From Trueperaceae bacterium (lineage in GTDB: Bacteria; Deinococcota; Deinococci; Deinococcales; Trueperaceae), in contig SLSQ01000083.1 in assembly GCA_007130355.1 (NCBI GenBank), positions 1 through 12,599 on the forward strand: 12,599 nt of DNA. The letters run 5' to 3'. Each line of letters begins with the position of its first letter. Position 1 is the first letter of the stretch. Under the pieces are notes generated by a model. The model saw only the letters and a program-made list of their open reading frames with translations. It had not been told where the DNA came from and made no database searches. The translations under genes were made by a program, and so were the position numbers. Shown piece by piece: positions 1 through 7,990 of this stretch.

Positions 1-1032
1 AAGTTCACCGAGGTCGGCTACGTCGGTCGCGACGTCGACTCGATCGTGCGCGACCTGGCCGCCTCCTCGTACGCGCTGGTCGAGGAGGAGCAGAAGGCCG
101 CCGTCTCCGACCGGGCCGCCGAGGCCGCGGAGGGGAAGCTGCTCGAGGCGCTGCTGCCGGGCGGCACCACCGAAGGGCTCGAGAAGATGCGCGCCCTGCT
201 CCGCTCCGGCAAGCTCGAGGACCGCACCGTCGAGATCGAGGTCGCCGAGGAGCCGCCCCAGATGGGGATGGGCATGCCGGGCATGGAGGAGGTCGGCCGC
301 AACCTGCAGGAGATGTTCTCCCGCTTCGCGCCGAAGAAGACCGCGACCCGCAAGCTCCCCGTCCGCGAGGCGCGTCGGCTCCTGCACGACCAGGAGGCGG
401 TCGCGCTGCTCGACGAGGAGGAGGTCCGCCGCGAGGCGATCGACCGGGCCGAGAACCGCGGCATCGTCTTCCTCGACGAGCTCGACAAGATCGCCGGCGA
501 CGACGGTTCGAAGGGCGCCGACGTGTCGGGCGAAGGGGTCCAGCGCGACCTGCTGCCGATCGTCGAGGGCACCAGCGTCCAGACCCGCTACGGCAACGTC
601 CGCACCGACCACGTGCTGTTCATCGCCGCCGGCGCGTTCAGCGTCGCGAAGCCGAGCGACCTGATCCCCGAGCTGCAGGGCCGCTTCCCGGTCCGGGTCG
701 AACTCGACGAGCTCACCGCCACCGACCTGCAACGCATCCTGACCCAACCCCGCTACGCGCTCACGCGGCAGTACGCCGACCTGCTCGCGGTCGACGGCAC
801 CACGCTGGTCTGGGACGAAACCGGCGTCGTCGCGATCGCCGAGGTCGCCGAGCGGGTGAACCGCGACGTCGAGGACATCGGGGCGCGGCGCCTGCACACG
901 ATCCTGGAGCGGGTGCTCGAGGACGTGGCGTTCGGCACCGACCTGGGCCGGGTCACGATCGACGACGGCTACGTCCGCAAGAAGGTCGCCGACATCGCCG
1001 CCGACGACGACGTCAGCCGCTACGTGCTCTGA
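1..1032 (+). CDS. hslU: HslU, ATPase subunit of the HslUV (ClpYQ) protease, 5'-truncated by the window edge
   Basis: HslU is the AAA+ unfoldase that feeds proteins to the HslV peptidase in the cytoplasm. The reading frame is open from base 1; the true start lies upstream, so the GTG at 46 is not the start. The 343 visible residues begin with KFTEVGYVGRDV, which in the E. coli protein lies about 80 residues in, so the N-terminus with the Walker A loop is missing. Visible parts in order are: the intermediate (I) domain, with a Met/Gly-rich stretch near residues 88-95; Walker B GIVFLDELDKIA (460-495); GVQRDLLPIVEG; the arginine-finger region GRFPVRVEL (679-705); sensor-2 GARRLHTILERVLED; and the C-terminal tail DDVSRYVL, equivalent to the EDLSRFIL tail that inserts into HslV. 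The intact tail implies a functional HslV partner, probably encoded just upstream outside the window. The gene looks ordinary and undamaged. Confidence 0.97.
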   Translation, partial: KFTEVGYVGRDVDSIVRDLAASSYALVEEEQKAAVSDRAAEAAEGKLLEALLPGGTTEGLEKMRALLRSGKLEDRTVEIEVAEEPPQMGMGMPGMEEVGRNLQEMFSRFAPKKTATRKLPVREARRLLHDQEAVALLDEEEVRREAIDRAENRGIVFLDELDKIAGDDGSKGADVSGEGVQRDLLPIVEGTSVQTRYGNVRTDHVLFIAAGAFSVAKPSDLIPELQGRFPVRVELDELTATDLQRILTQPRYALTRQYADLLAVDGTTLVWDETGVVAIAEVAERVNRDVEDIGARRLHTILERVLEDVAFGTDLGRVTIDDGYVRKKVADIAADDDVSRYVL

Positions 1033-1058
1033 CCGGCCCCGGCGCGCCGTCGCGTCCG

Positions 1059-1097
1059 CGTGGCGGAGGGCCCAGACGCGGGACGCCCTCCGCCACG
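1059..1097. terminator. Bidirectional hairpin between convergent hslU and glgX
   Basis: A perfect 13-bp inverted repeat (CGTGGCGGAGGGC at 1059-1071, its complement at 1085-1097) encloses a 13-base loop. It sits 26 bases after the hslU stop and 4 bases past the glgX stop read from the other strand. No clear T-run follows on either side, so classical intrinsic termination is inferred from position and stem strength only. Confidence 0.65.
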
Positions 1098-1101
1098 GCG
1101 T

Positions 1102-3231
1102 TCAGGCGACCCCTTCGAGGACCACGAGCGCGTCCTCCTCGGCGTCGATCCGCGCCCCGGGTTCGAGCTCGCTGCCGGACTCGAGCCCGTCGGTGCTGAA
1201 CGCGACCCGCCAGCGGGCGTCGTCCGGAACCGGCGGGAGCGTGCACCGTTCCGGTCGGCGCCCGAAGAAGAGGACGAGGACCGAGGTGTCGTGCCGCGTG
1301 CGTCCGTCCGGCCCGGCCTCGTGGAAGGCGCGCCCGCAGACCAGCATGCCGAAGGTGGTGCGTCGCCCCTCGTTCCAGTCCCGCTCCTCCATCTCACGCC
1401 CCGACGGATGCCACCAGGAGACGTCCTTGCAGCCCGCCTCGGGGTCGAGCTCGCCGGTGAGGAAGGTGCGGCGCCGGAAGGTGGGGTGCCGCGCCCGGAA
1501 GTCGAGCACCGACCGCACGAAGGCGTGGAACGCCCGGTCCTCCTCGCCGAGCTCCCAGTCGTACCAGGCGACCTCGTTGTCCTGCACGTAGGCGTTGTTG
1601 TTGCCCCGCTGGGTGCGGCCGAGCTCGTCGCCGCCGAGGAGCATCGGCACGCCCTGCGACAGCGCCACGGTCGCGAACAGCCCTCGCCGCACCCGGTCGC
1701 GCCGTGCGCGGACCTTCGGATCGCGGGTCGGCCCCTCCACCCCGAAGTTCTGGGCGTGGTTCGGCTCGTGCCCGTCCCGGTTCCCTTCGCCGTTGTCGTG
1801 GTTGTGCTTCCGTTCGTACGCCACCAGGTCGTACAGGGTGAAGCCGTCGTGCGCGGTGACGAAGTTGACCGACGCGAACGGACGACGGCCGCTGTTCGCG
1901 TACAGGTCGGAGGAGCCCGAGATGCGGGTGGCGAACTCGCCGATCGTGCCGGTGTCGCCGCGCCAGTACCGGCGCACGGCGTCCCGGTAGGCGCCGTTCC
2001 ACTCCGCCCACTGCCAGGGGAAGCCGCCGACCTGGTAGCCGCCCGGTCCGACGTCCCACGGCTCCGCGATCAGCTTCACCCGGTTCAGGACCGGGTCCTG
2101 CTGGATCAGCGTGAAGAACGGCGCCAGCATGTCGACCTCGTACAGGTCGCGCGCCAGGGCGGAGGCGAGATCGAAGCGGAACCCGTCGACACCCATCGCC
2201 TGCACCCAGTGGCGGAGGCTGTCCATCACCATCTGCAGCACGTACGGGTTGCCGGCGTCCAAGGTGTTTCCGGTCCCCGAGAAATCGACGTACTCGCGCG
2301 GGTCGCCCCTCTTGACCTTGTAGTAGCCGAGGTTGTCGATCCCGCGCCACGAGTAGGTGGGGCCGAGCCGTCCGCCTTCGGCGGTGTGGTTGTAGACGAC
2401 GTCGATGACCACCTCGAGCCCAGCCGCGTGCAGCTGCTTCACCATCGTCTTGAACTCGCCGACCGCGCCGTCCAGCCCGAACGCGGCGTACGACGGTTCC
2501 GGCGCGAAGAACGACAGCGTGTTGTAGCCCCAGTAGTTGCGTAGGCCCTTCTCGACCAGGTGCGGCTCCGACGCCTTGGCGTGGACCGGCAGCAGCGACA
2601 CGGTGGTCACGCCGAGGTCGCGCAGGTGCTCGATCATCGGTTCGGTGGCGAGGCCCAGGTAGCTGCCCCGCAGCCGCGGCGGCACCTCCGGGTGCCGCAT
2701 CGTCGCGCCACGCACGTGCGTCTCGTAGAGGACCGTCTCGTGCCACGGCACGTCGGGACGCACGTCGCCCTCCCAGGCGAAGGTGCCGTCGTCGACGCGT
2801 CCAAGCGGCGCGAAGGCGGCGTTCGATCGTGCGTCGGGCCGGCTCGGGTCGTCGCGCCGGTAGGCGTAGTGGCTCGGATGCCAACGCAGCGGCCGCCCGA
2901 GCGCCCGGGCGTACGGGTCGAGCAGCACCTTGGCCGGGTTGTAGCGCATGCCGGCCGCCGGCTCCCACGGTCCGTGCACGCGGTAGCCGTACAGCTGGCC
3001 GGGCCGGCGGCGCGGCAGGTAGACGTGCCACACCGGCCCGGTGCGCTCGGTGAGCGGCACCACCGCGGCGGGCGCGTCGTCGCCCGGTTCGTCGAACAGC
3101 AGCAGCTCGACCGCCTCGGCGTGTTCCGAGTACAGGGCGAAGTTGACACCGGTCCCGTCCCAGGTCGCGCCCAACGGCGTGGGCCGACCGGGACGGACGA
3201 CCGGCGCCGGCGCCCCGTCCTCCGCGCTCAC
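1102..3231 (-). CDS. glgX: GlgX-type glycogen debranching enzyme (isoamylase family, GH13)
   Basis: This enzyme hydrolyses alpha-1,6 branches of glycogen or limit dextrin in the cytoplasm. The 709 residues match the usual family length of about 700. An N-terminal CBM48-like domain (about 15-105, with GVNFALYSEHAEAVELLLFD) precedes the GH13 barrel. The four GH13 regions are present: DVVYNH (287-292); GFRFDLAS (350-357), with nucleophile Asp354; IAEPWDVG, with acid/base Glu390; and VTAHDGFTLYDLVAY, with His461-Asp462. GGDELGRTQRGNNNAY is typical of GlgX/TreX. The frame stays open upstream to 3774, but family similarity begins at PLGATWDGTGVNFALYSEH, so I chose the GTG at 3231-3229. That GTG overlaps the mqnA TGA as GTGA, a 4-base overlap implying translational coupling. 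No good Shine-Dalgarno precedes it, which fits coupling. Substrate preference (glycogen versus other alpha-glucans) cannot be read from sequence. Confidence 0.95.
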   Translation of the reverse strand: MSAEDGAPAPVVRPGRPTPLGATWDGTGVNFALYSEHAEAVELLLFDEPGDDAPAAVVPLTERTGPVWHVYLPRRRPGQLYGYRVHGPWEPAAGMRYNPAKVLLDPYARALGRPLRWHPSHYAYRRDDPSRPDARSNAAFAPLGRVDDGTFAWEGDVRPDVPWHETVLYETHVRGATMRHPEVPPRLRGSYLGLATEPMIEHLRDLGVTTVSLLPVHAKASEPHLVEKGLRNYWGYNTLSFFAPEPSYAAFGLDGAVGEFKTMVKQLHAAGLEVVIDVVYNHTAEGGRLGPTYSWRGIDNLGYYKVKRGDPREYVDFSGTGNTLDAGNPYVLQMVMDSLRHWVQAMGVDGFRFDLASALARDLYEVDMLAPFFTLIQQDPVLNRVKLIAEPWDVGPGGYQVGGFPWQWAEWNGAYRDAVRRYWRGDTGTIGEFATRISGSSDLYANSGRRPFASVNFVTAHDGFTLYDLVAYERKHNHDNGEGNRDGHEPNHAQNFGVEGPTRDPKVRARRDRVRRGLFATVALSQGVPMLLGGDELGRTQRGNNNAYVQDNEVAWYDWELGEEDRAFHAFVRSVLDFRARHPTFRRRTFLTGELDPEAGCKDVSWWHPSGREMEERDWNEGRRTTFGMLVCGRAFHEAGPDGRTRHDTSVLVLFFGRRPERCTLPPVPDDARWRVAFSTDGLESGSELEPGARIDAEEDALVVLEGVA

Positions 3232-4133
3232 AGGTCCCAGTACCGCAGCGCTTCGGGCCGCAGGTCGGGCAGGACCCGTGCCGCGAAGGCGAGGAGTCCG
3301 TCGCGGTCGGGCGGCTCCAAGTGGTAGCGGAACGACGCCAGGTAGGCGAGCATCGTGCGGGGCGCCACGCCGACCCGTTCGGCGGCCCCCTCCGAGACGT
3401 CGGCCAAGTGCCCGAGGCCCCGCTCCCGCGCCGCCCGCAGTTCGGCCACCAGCCGCGGCGAGGGCGGCGCGTCGTCGCGCGAGGCCCAAACCGCGAAGGT
3501 GAACGGCAGGCGGGTGGCGCGGTACCAGGCGTCCCCGAGGTCGGTCATGAACGGCGTCGCCCCGTGCACCGGCCTCCGCGCCACCCCTTCGCGCAGGGCG
3601 GCGTCGCCGATCAGCAGAGCCCCGTCGTGCTCGGCGAGCATCGCGTCCAGGTCGGGCGCGACCGGCACCAGTCGGACGTCGAGGCCGTCCGCCTCGAAGA
3701 GGACGCGCAGCAGCTCGACGCTGGTCGACGAGTCGGTGGTGACGGCGACCGTCGCGCCGTCGAGCTCGGCCCACGGACGCCGGTGGAACAGCGCCACGCT
3801 GCGCACGGGGCCGAGGGTGGCCACGGAGAAGTCCGGCAGCGCCCGCAGGCGGTCGGCGTGCTTGAGGAACTCGACCGAGCTGATCAGCGTCAGGTCGATC
3901 TCCCCGGCCAGCAACGCCCGGTTCAGCTCGCTCGGCACGCCGTGCACGAACCGGAGCTCGCGCCCGTCGTGCCGGCCGGGCCGGAGGCCGTGGTGGAGCG
4001 GCGCGACGTTCGTGTACGCGACGATCCCGAGGCGTTCCGTCGCGCCGGGGGCGACGTCGCTCGGCCCGGCACGATCCGGTTCGGGGACCGCCGACCCGCT
4101 TCGGCCGCCCGCTGCGCCCGAACCGGCCGTCAT
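3228..4133 (-). CDS. mqnA: MqnA, chorismate dehydratase (futalosine menaquinone pathway)
   Basis: MqnA dehydrates chorismate to 3-[(1-carboxyvinyl)oxy]benzoate, the first committed step of the futalosine route to menaquinone. It has a periplasmic-binding-protein-like fold but acts in the cytoplasm. The 301-residue product carries the family signatures in order: LGIVAYTNVAPLHHGL (about 35-50), GVPSELNRALLAGEIDLTLISSVEFL (65-90, containing the Ser-Ser of the chorismate site), TDSSTSVELLRVL (133-145), ALLIGDAAL (172-180), FMTDLGDAWY and LPFTFAVWASR. The first 33 residues are a Gly/Ala/Pro-rich extension outside the usual domain; a later start is possible, but no better ATG is visible. The chosen ATG overlaps the mqnE stop as ATGA. 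The pathway partner MqnE is immediately upstream and uses the MqnA product, which strongly supports the call. The frame stays open upstream to 5057, but that part only shadows mqnE. Confidence 0.93.
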   Translation of the reverse strand: MTAGSGAAGGRSGSAVPEPDRAGPSDVAPGATERLGIVAYTNVAPLHHGLRPGRHDGRELRFVHGVPSELNRALLAGEIDLTLISSVEFLKHADRLRALPDFSVATLGPVRSVALFHRRPWAELDGATVAVTTDSSTSVELLRVLFEADGLDVRLVPVAPDLDAMLAEHDGALLIGDAALREGVARRPVHGATPFMTDLGDAWYRATRLPFTFAVWASRDDAPPSPRLVAELRAARERGLGHLADVSEGAAERVGVAPRTMLAYLASFRYHLEPPDRDGLLAFAARVLPDLRPEALRYWDL

Positions 4134-5293
4134 GCCGCGTCGCGGACCGGGGGCGCGTGCACCGCCAGCTCGGCGTAGAGCGCGTCGCGCTTCACGGCGG
4201 TGCGGCCGGCGTCGTGGATCAGACGGATCAGCTCCGCTTCGGTCATCCCGGTCTCGGTGGTGGCGCCCGACGCGTGCGCGATCTTCTCGTCCTTGATCGT
4301 GCCGTCGACGTCGCTGACGCCGGCGGAAAGGCTGACCTGGACCAGCTCGGGGGTGACCATGATCCAGTACCCCTTCACGTGCGGCACGTTGTCGAGCACG
4401 ATCCGAGCGACGGCGAGGTTGCGGAGGTCGTCGACGCCGGTCGTGAACTCGGTCTTGCCGAGCTCGCGGGCAAGCTGGTTGTTGTCCGGTTGGAACGCCA
4501 GCGGGATGAAGCTGAGGAACCCGCCGGACGCGTCCTGCTGCGCCCGGATCCGCATCATGTGGTCGAGCCGCTCGTCGAGCGTCTCGACGTGGCCGTAGAG
4601 CATCGTGGCGTTGGTCGGCAGGCCGAGCTCGTGGGCGGTGCGGTGCACGTCGAGCCACCCGTCGGCGTCGACCTTGGCGGCCGCGATCCGCTTGCGGACC
4701 CGTTCGGCGAAGATCTCGGCGCCACCGCCGGGCAGGGCGACCAGTCCGGCCTCCTTGAGCTCGCTCAAGACCTCGCGGTACGACACGGGTCGGGTCGAGC
4801 CCTTCGGACGCGCGATCCGCGTGAAGTGGTGGATCTCCGCCGCCGTCCACGCCTTGACCTGGTAGCCGCGTTCGGTCAAGCCCCGGGTGAGGTCCAGGTA
4901 GTAGTCCCAGCCGCGCTTCGGGTGGTGGCCGGAGCTGATGTGGATCTCGGTCAGATCGGGGTGGGCGTGGCGGGCGACGTAGTTCCAGACATCGTTCAGG
5001 TCCATGTCCCAGGCGCCGTCCTCGCCGATCTTGCGCTGAAAGCCGCAGAAGGTGCACCCGACGTAGCAGACGTTCGTCTGGCTCAGGCGCAGGCTATGGA
5101 CGTAGTACGCCTTTTCGCCGACCTTTTCGCGGCGCACGTGGTCGGCGAGCGCGGCGAGCGCGGGCAGGTCGGGGGTGCGGTAGAGCGTGCGGCCTTCGTC
5201 GAAGGTCACCCGTCCGCCGGACAGGACCTTGTCGACGATCGGCGCGAGCGCCGGGTCGCGCACGGGAAAGGGGGCGTTCGACGGGGCGTTCAT
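4130..5293 (-). CDS. mqnE: MqnE, aminofutalosine synthase (radical SAM)
   Basis: MqnE joins the MqnA product with an adenosyl radical from SAM to form 6-amino-6-deoxyfutalosine. The 387-residue protein has the radical-SAM cluster motif CX3CX2C at Cys76, Cys80 and Cys83 (TNVCYVGCTFCGF). It also has the Mqn-family motifs LPGGGAEIFAERVR (187-200), TNATMLYGHVET and GGFLSFIPLAFQPDNNQL. MqnC (dehypoxanthine futalosine cyclase) is the close alternative. I prefer MqnE because of GAEIFAERVR rather than a GAEIL-type motif, the ATMLYGHVET form, DVDGTIKDEKIAHASGA near residue 328-344, and coupling to mqnA. The first gene of the mqnE-mqnA-glgX unit, it starts at an ATG with no Shine-Dalgarno but with a TACGCT hexamer seven bases upstream, suggesting a leaderless transcript. 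The remaining menaquinone genes are not in the window. Confidence 0.87.
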   Translation of the reverse strand: MNAPSNAPFPVRDPALAPIVDKVLSGGRVTFDEGRTLYRTPDLPALAALADHVRREKVGEKAYYVHSLRLSQTNVCYVGCTFCGFQRKIGEDGAWDMDLNDVWNYVARHAHPDLTEIHISSGHHPKRGWDYYLDLTRGLTERGYQVKAWTAAEIHHFTRIARPKGSTRPVSYREVLSELKEAGLVALPGGGAEIFAERVRKRIAAAKVDADGWLDVHRTAHELGLPTNATMLYGHVETLDERLDHMMRIRAQQDASGGFLSFIPLAFQPDNNQLARELGKTEFTTGVDDLRNLAVARIVLDNVPHVKGYWIMVTPELVQVSLSAGVSDVDGTIKDEKIAHASGATTETGMTEAELIRLIHDAGRTAVKRDALYAELAVHAPPVRDAA

Positions 5294-5300
5294 CGGGCGC

Positions 5301-5309
5301 AGCGTAGCA
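5301..5309 (-). promoter_or_regulatory. Putative extended -10 element for leaderless mqnE
   Basis: Read on the minus strand, TGCTACGCT (extended TGn plus TANNNT) ends exactly seven bases before the mqnE ATG. This spacing places the transcription start at or next to the start codon, and no Shine-Dalgarno is present. TANNNT a few bases upstream of the ATG is the arrangement known for leaderless genes in Deinococcus. No -35 match is visible; the expected position falls inside the lpdA terminator hairpin. Sequence match only. Confidence 0.45.
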
Positions 5310-5314
5310 AGGAC

Positions 5315-5342
5315 CGGCCGCGCACGCGGTCGTGCGCGGCCG
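5315..5342 (-). terminator. Hairpin terminator downstream of lpdA
   Basis: An 11-bp perfect stem (CGGCCGCGCAC at 5315-5325 with its complement at 5332-5342) encloses a 6-base loop. It lies 30 bases after the lpdA stop in the direction of lpdA transcription. On that strand GTCCTTGCT follows, so only a weak U-tract is present. Placed just before the mqnE start, it would separate lpdA transcription from the mqnE-mqnA-glgX operon. Confidence 0.65.
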
Positions 5343-5372
5343 TCGCCGAGCGGGCCTGGGTCCGGCGTCGGT

Positions 5373-6773
<1,401 letters not shown>

Positions 6774-6799
6774 GTCGCCTCCCATTCGCAGGGAGCATA
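6774..6799 (-). promoter_or_regulatory. lpdA start region: TATGCT -10-like hexamer and GGGAGG ribosome-binding site
   Basis: On the minus strand TATGCT (6799-6794) precedes the upstream ATG (6785) by eight bases, and GGGAGG (6782-6777) then precedes the second ATG (6773) by four bases. The Shine-Dalgarno lies inside the codons that would be translated from the first ATG. Either a leaderless start at 6785 or a roughly 12-base leader with initiation at 6773 is possible. Confidence 0.4.
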
Positions 6800-6860
6800 C
6801 CGTCGGGTCCGTCCGCCTCGGGCCGGGGGGCCGACCCGTTCGGCGACGGGTTCCGCGCGG

Positions 6861-6902
6861 TAGGCTGCGGGTCCGGAACCCGCGTACGACCCGACGAGGA
6901 GG
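6861..6902 (+). promoter_or_regulatory. LP1 promoter candidate (TAGGCT) and strong ribosome-binding site
   Basis: TAGGCT at 6861-6866 fits TANNNT and would give a leader of about 35 bases; a poor -35 candidate, TTCGGC, is at 6839-6844 with 16-base spacing. GAGGAGG at 6896-6902 is an excellent Shine-Dalgarno five bases before the ATG at 6908 and fixes that start. This region also carries the divergent lpdA promoter, so the two genes share about 130 bases of control region. Confidence 0.4.
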
Positions 6903-6907
6903 CCCCC

Positions 6908-7804
6908 ATGAACCGACGTGCGACCCGGCGTGCCCTCACGGCCGCCCTGCTTCCGATGGCGCTGATCCTGGGCGCCTGCTTTCCCGTCCAGGAGGCGCGC
7001 TCCGCCGCCCGCGACGCCACCCGCGAGGCGGTGCGCGACGCGATCGTCGGCGACGCCGAACCGGTCGTGATCACGCCCGGCGCTTTCGGCGTGGGCTTCG
7101 TCGAGGTGCGCGCCTCGACCTCGGGCGCGGGCACCACGGCGAGCGCCGCCGCCCGCTTCTTCACCATGGACGGCGAACCGGCCGAGGAGCCGGACGACGG
7201 TTGGAACGAGCTCGACGACGTCTGTCTCGTCACCGACCGGCGTCCGTTCGTGCCGCCCGACCTGCTCGAGACGGTGCTCGACGAGGCCGGGGCCGAGATC
7301 GTGCACCTGTCCGCCGGCGCCGCCGGCGAGCTCCGCCAGGACGACGCGACCGTCCTGACCCTCGACGAGATCCGCGAGGACGACGTGATCCGCTACGCCG
7401 GTGGGCCCGGTGCCGCGCCCGTGCCGGGCCCGACCGCGACCGTCCGCTTCCCCGGCTCCGACTTCCCGTCGGTGAACGACGCGCCCGTCCCGTTCGTCGA
7501 GGCGCCCAGCGACCTGGCGCCGCTCGCGGGGGTGACGCCCGGCACCGCGTTCGCCTGGTCGAACGCCGGCGCGCCGCGCGACGCGACCGTGGTGGTCACG
7601 ATCGCCGGCAGCGAGGACGTCTGGCTCACCTGCCACACCGATCTCGCCGACGGCGCCCTCACCGTGCCCGACGCGCTCGCGAACGAACTTCCGACCGGCT
7701 GGAGCGGAAGCGTCGAATCGGTCGCGGCCGCCCGCACGAACGTCTCGTGGCTGCGGGGCGGGTTCCTGATCGTGGCGGCGTCGCACGAGCGGGCGGTGCG
7801 GTAA
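6908..7804 (+). CDS. LP1: exported lipoprotein of unknown function, paralogue of LP2
   Basis: The 298-residue product has a lipoprotein signal peptide: Arg-rich n-region (MNRRATRR), hydrophobic core, and lipobox LGAC with lipidated Cys24. A short Ala/Arg-rich segment (about 30-45) follows, likely helical, then a largely beta-type sequence. Apart from Cys24 there are only Cys106 (DDVCLVTD) and Cys242 (LTCHTD), which could form a disulfide outside the cytoplasm. The protein contains no lysine and is rich in Asp, Glu and Ala. The second half aligns by eye with LP2 (TVLTLDE; TVRFPGSDFPSVND; TAFAWS; C-x-x-D-x-ADG; LPTGWSGSV), including both cysteines. No catalytic motif or known family is recognised. 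The start is fixed by GAGGAGG five bases upstream. No clear terminator follows, so read-through into LP2 is possible. Confidence 0.85.
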   Translation: MNRRATRRALTAALLPMALILGACFPVQEARSAARDATREAVRDAIVGDAEPVVITPGAFGVGFVEVRASTSGAGTTASAAARFFTMDGEPAEEPDDGWNELDDVCLVTDRRPFVPPDLLETVLDEAGAEIVHLSAGAAGELRQDDATVLTLDEIREDDVIRYAGGPGAAPVPGPTATVRFPGSDFPSVNDAPVPFVEAPSDLAPLAGVTPGTAFAWSNAGAPRDATVVVTIAGSEDVWLTCHTDLADGALTVPDALANELPTGWSGSVESVAAARTNVSWLRGGFLIVAASHERAVR

Positions 7805-7990
7805 CCGGAACGGCGGGGGGTCGCGACGAGCGCTCGGGGGTGCACGAAGTGAGGTCGTCGACTGCGCCCCGATCGTCGCGCCGTGTACGCTGACAGTCAA
7901 TCGCCTTTCAGAGTCCGTGCACGGAGTGGTCGAACGAACGGCCCTGCGGCTCGGACCGTCGAGGCGGCCCACGAAGGAGGTTGATGGACC
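7805..7990 (+). promoter_or_regulatory. LP1-LP2 intergenic region with LP2 promoter candidate, two dyads and ribosome-binding site
   Basis: In these 186 bases I see no ORF with coding character and no convincing LP1 terminator. TACGCT at 7886-7891 is a -10-like hexamer, the same six bases as before mqnE. It overlaps by one base the small dyad TGACAGTCA (7891-7899), near the expected transcription start. A perfect 12-base palindrome TCCGTGCACGGA lies at 7914-7925. AAGGAGG at 7974-7980 is a strong Shine-Dalgarno ten bases before the LP2 ATG. If the -10 is right, the leader is roughly 90 bases. Operator function of the dyads is speculative. Confidence 0.4.

Noticed and set aside
3232..3774. Upstream extension of the glgX frame to an 890-residue protein
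   Set aside because: The extra 181 residues lie inside mqnA in another frame, are Arg/Ala/Gly-rich as expected for shadow frames of GC-rich DNA, and have no GlgX similarity. The GTG at 3231 overlapping the mqnA stop gives the normal length.
4134..5057. Upstream extension of the mqnA frame to 609 residues
   Set aside because: It shadows mqnE, where the real protein shows the radical-SAM motifs. The ATG at 4133 overlapping the mqnE stop is the sensible start.
4130..5293. Annotation as MqnC (cyclic dehypoxanthine futalosine synthase)
   Set aside because: The family is close, but GAEIFAERVR, ATMLYGHVET, DVDGTIKDEKIAH and coupling to mqnA fit MqnE better. A small chance of MqnC remains.
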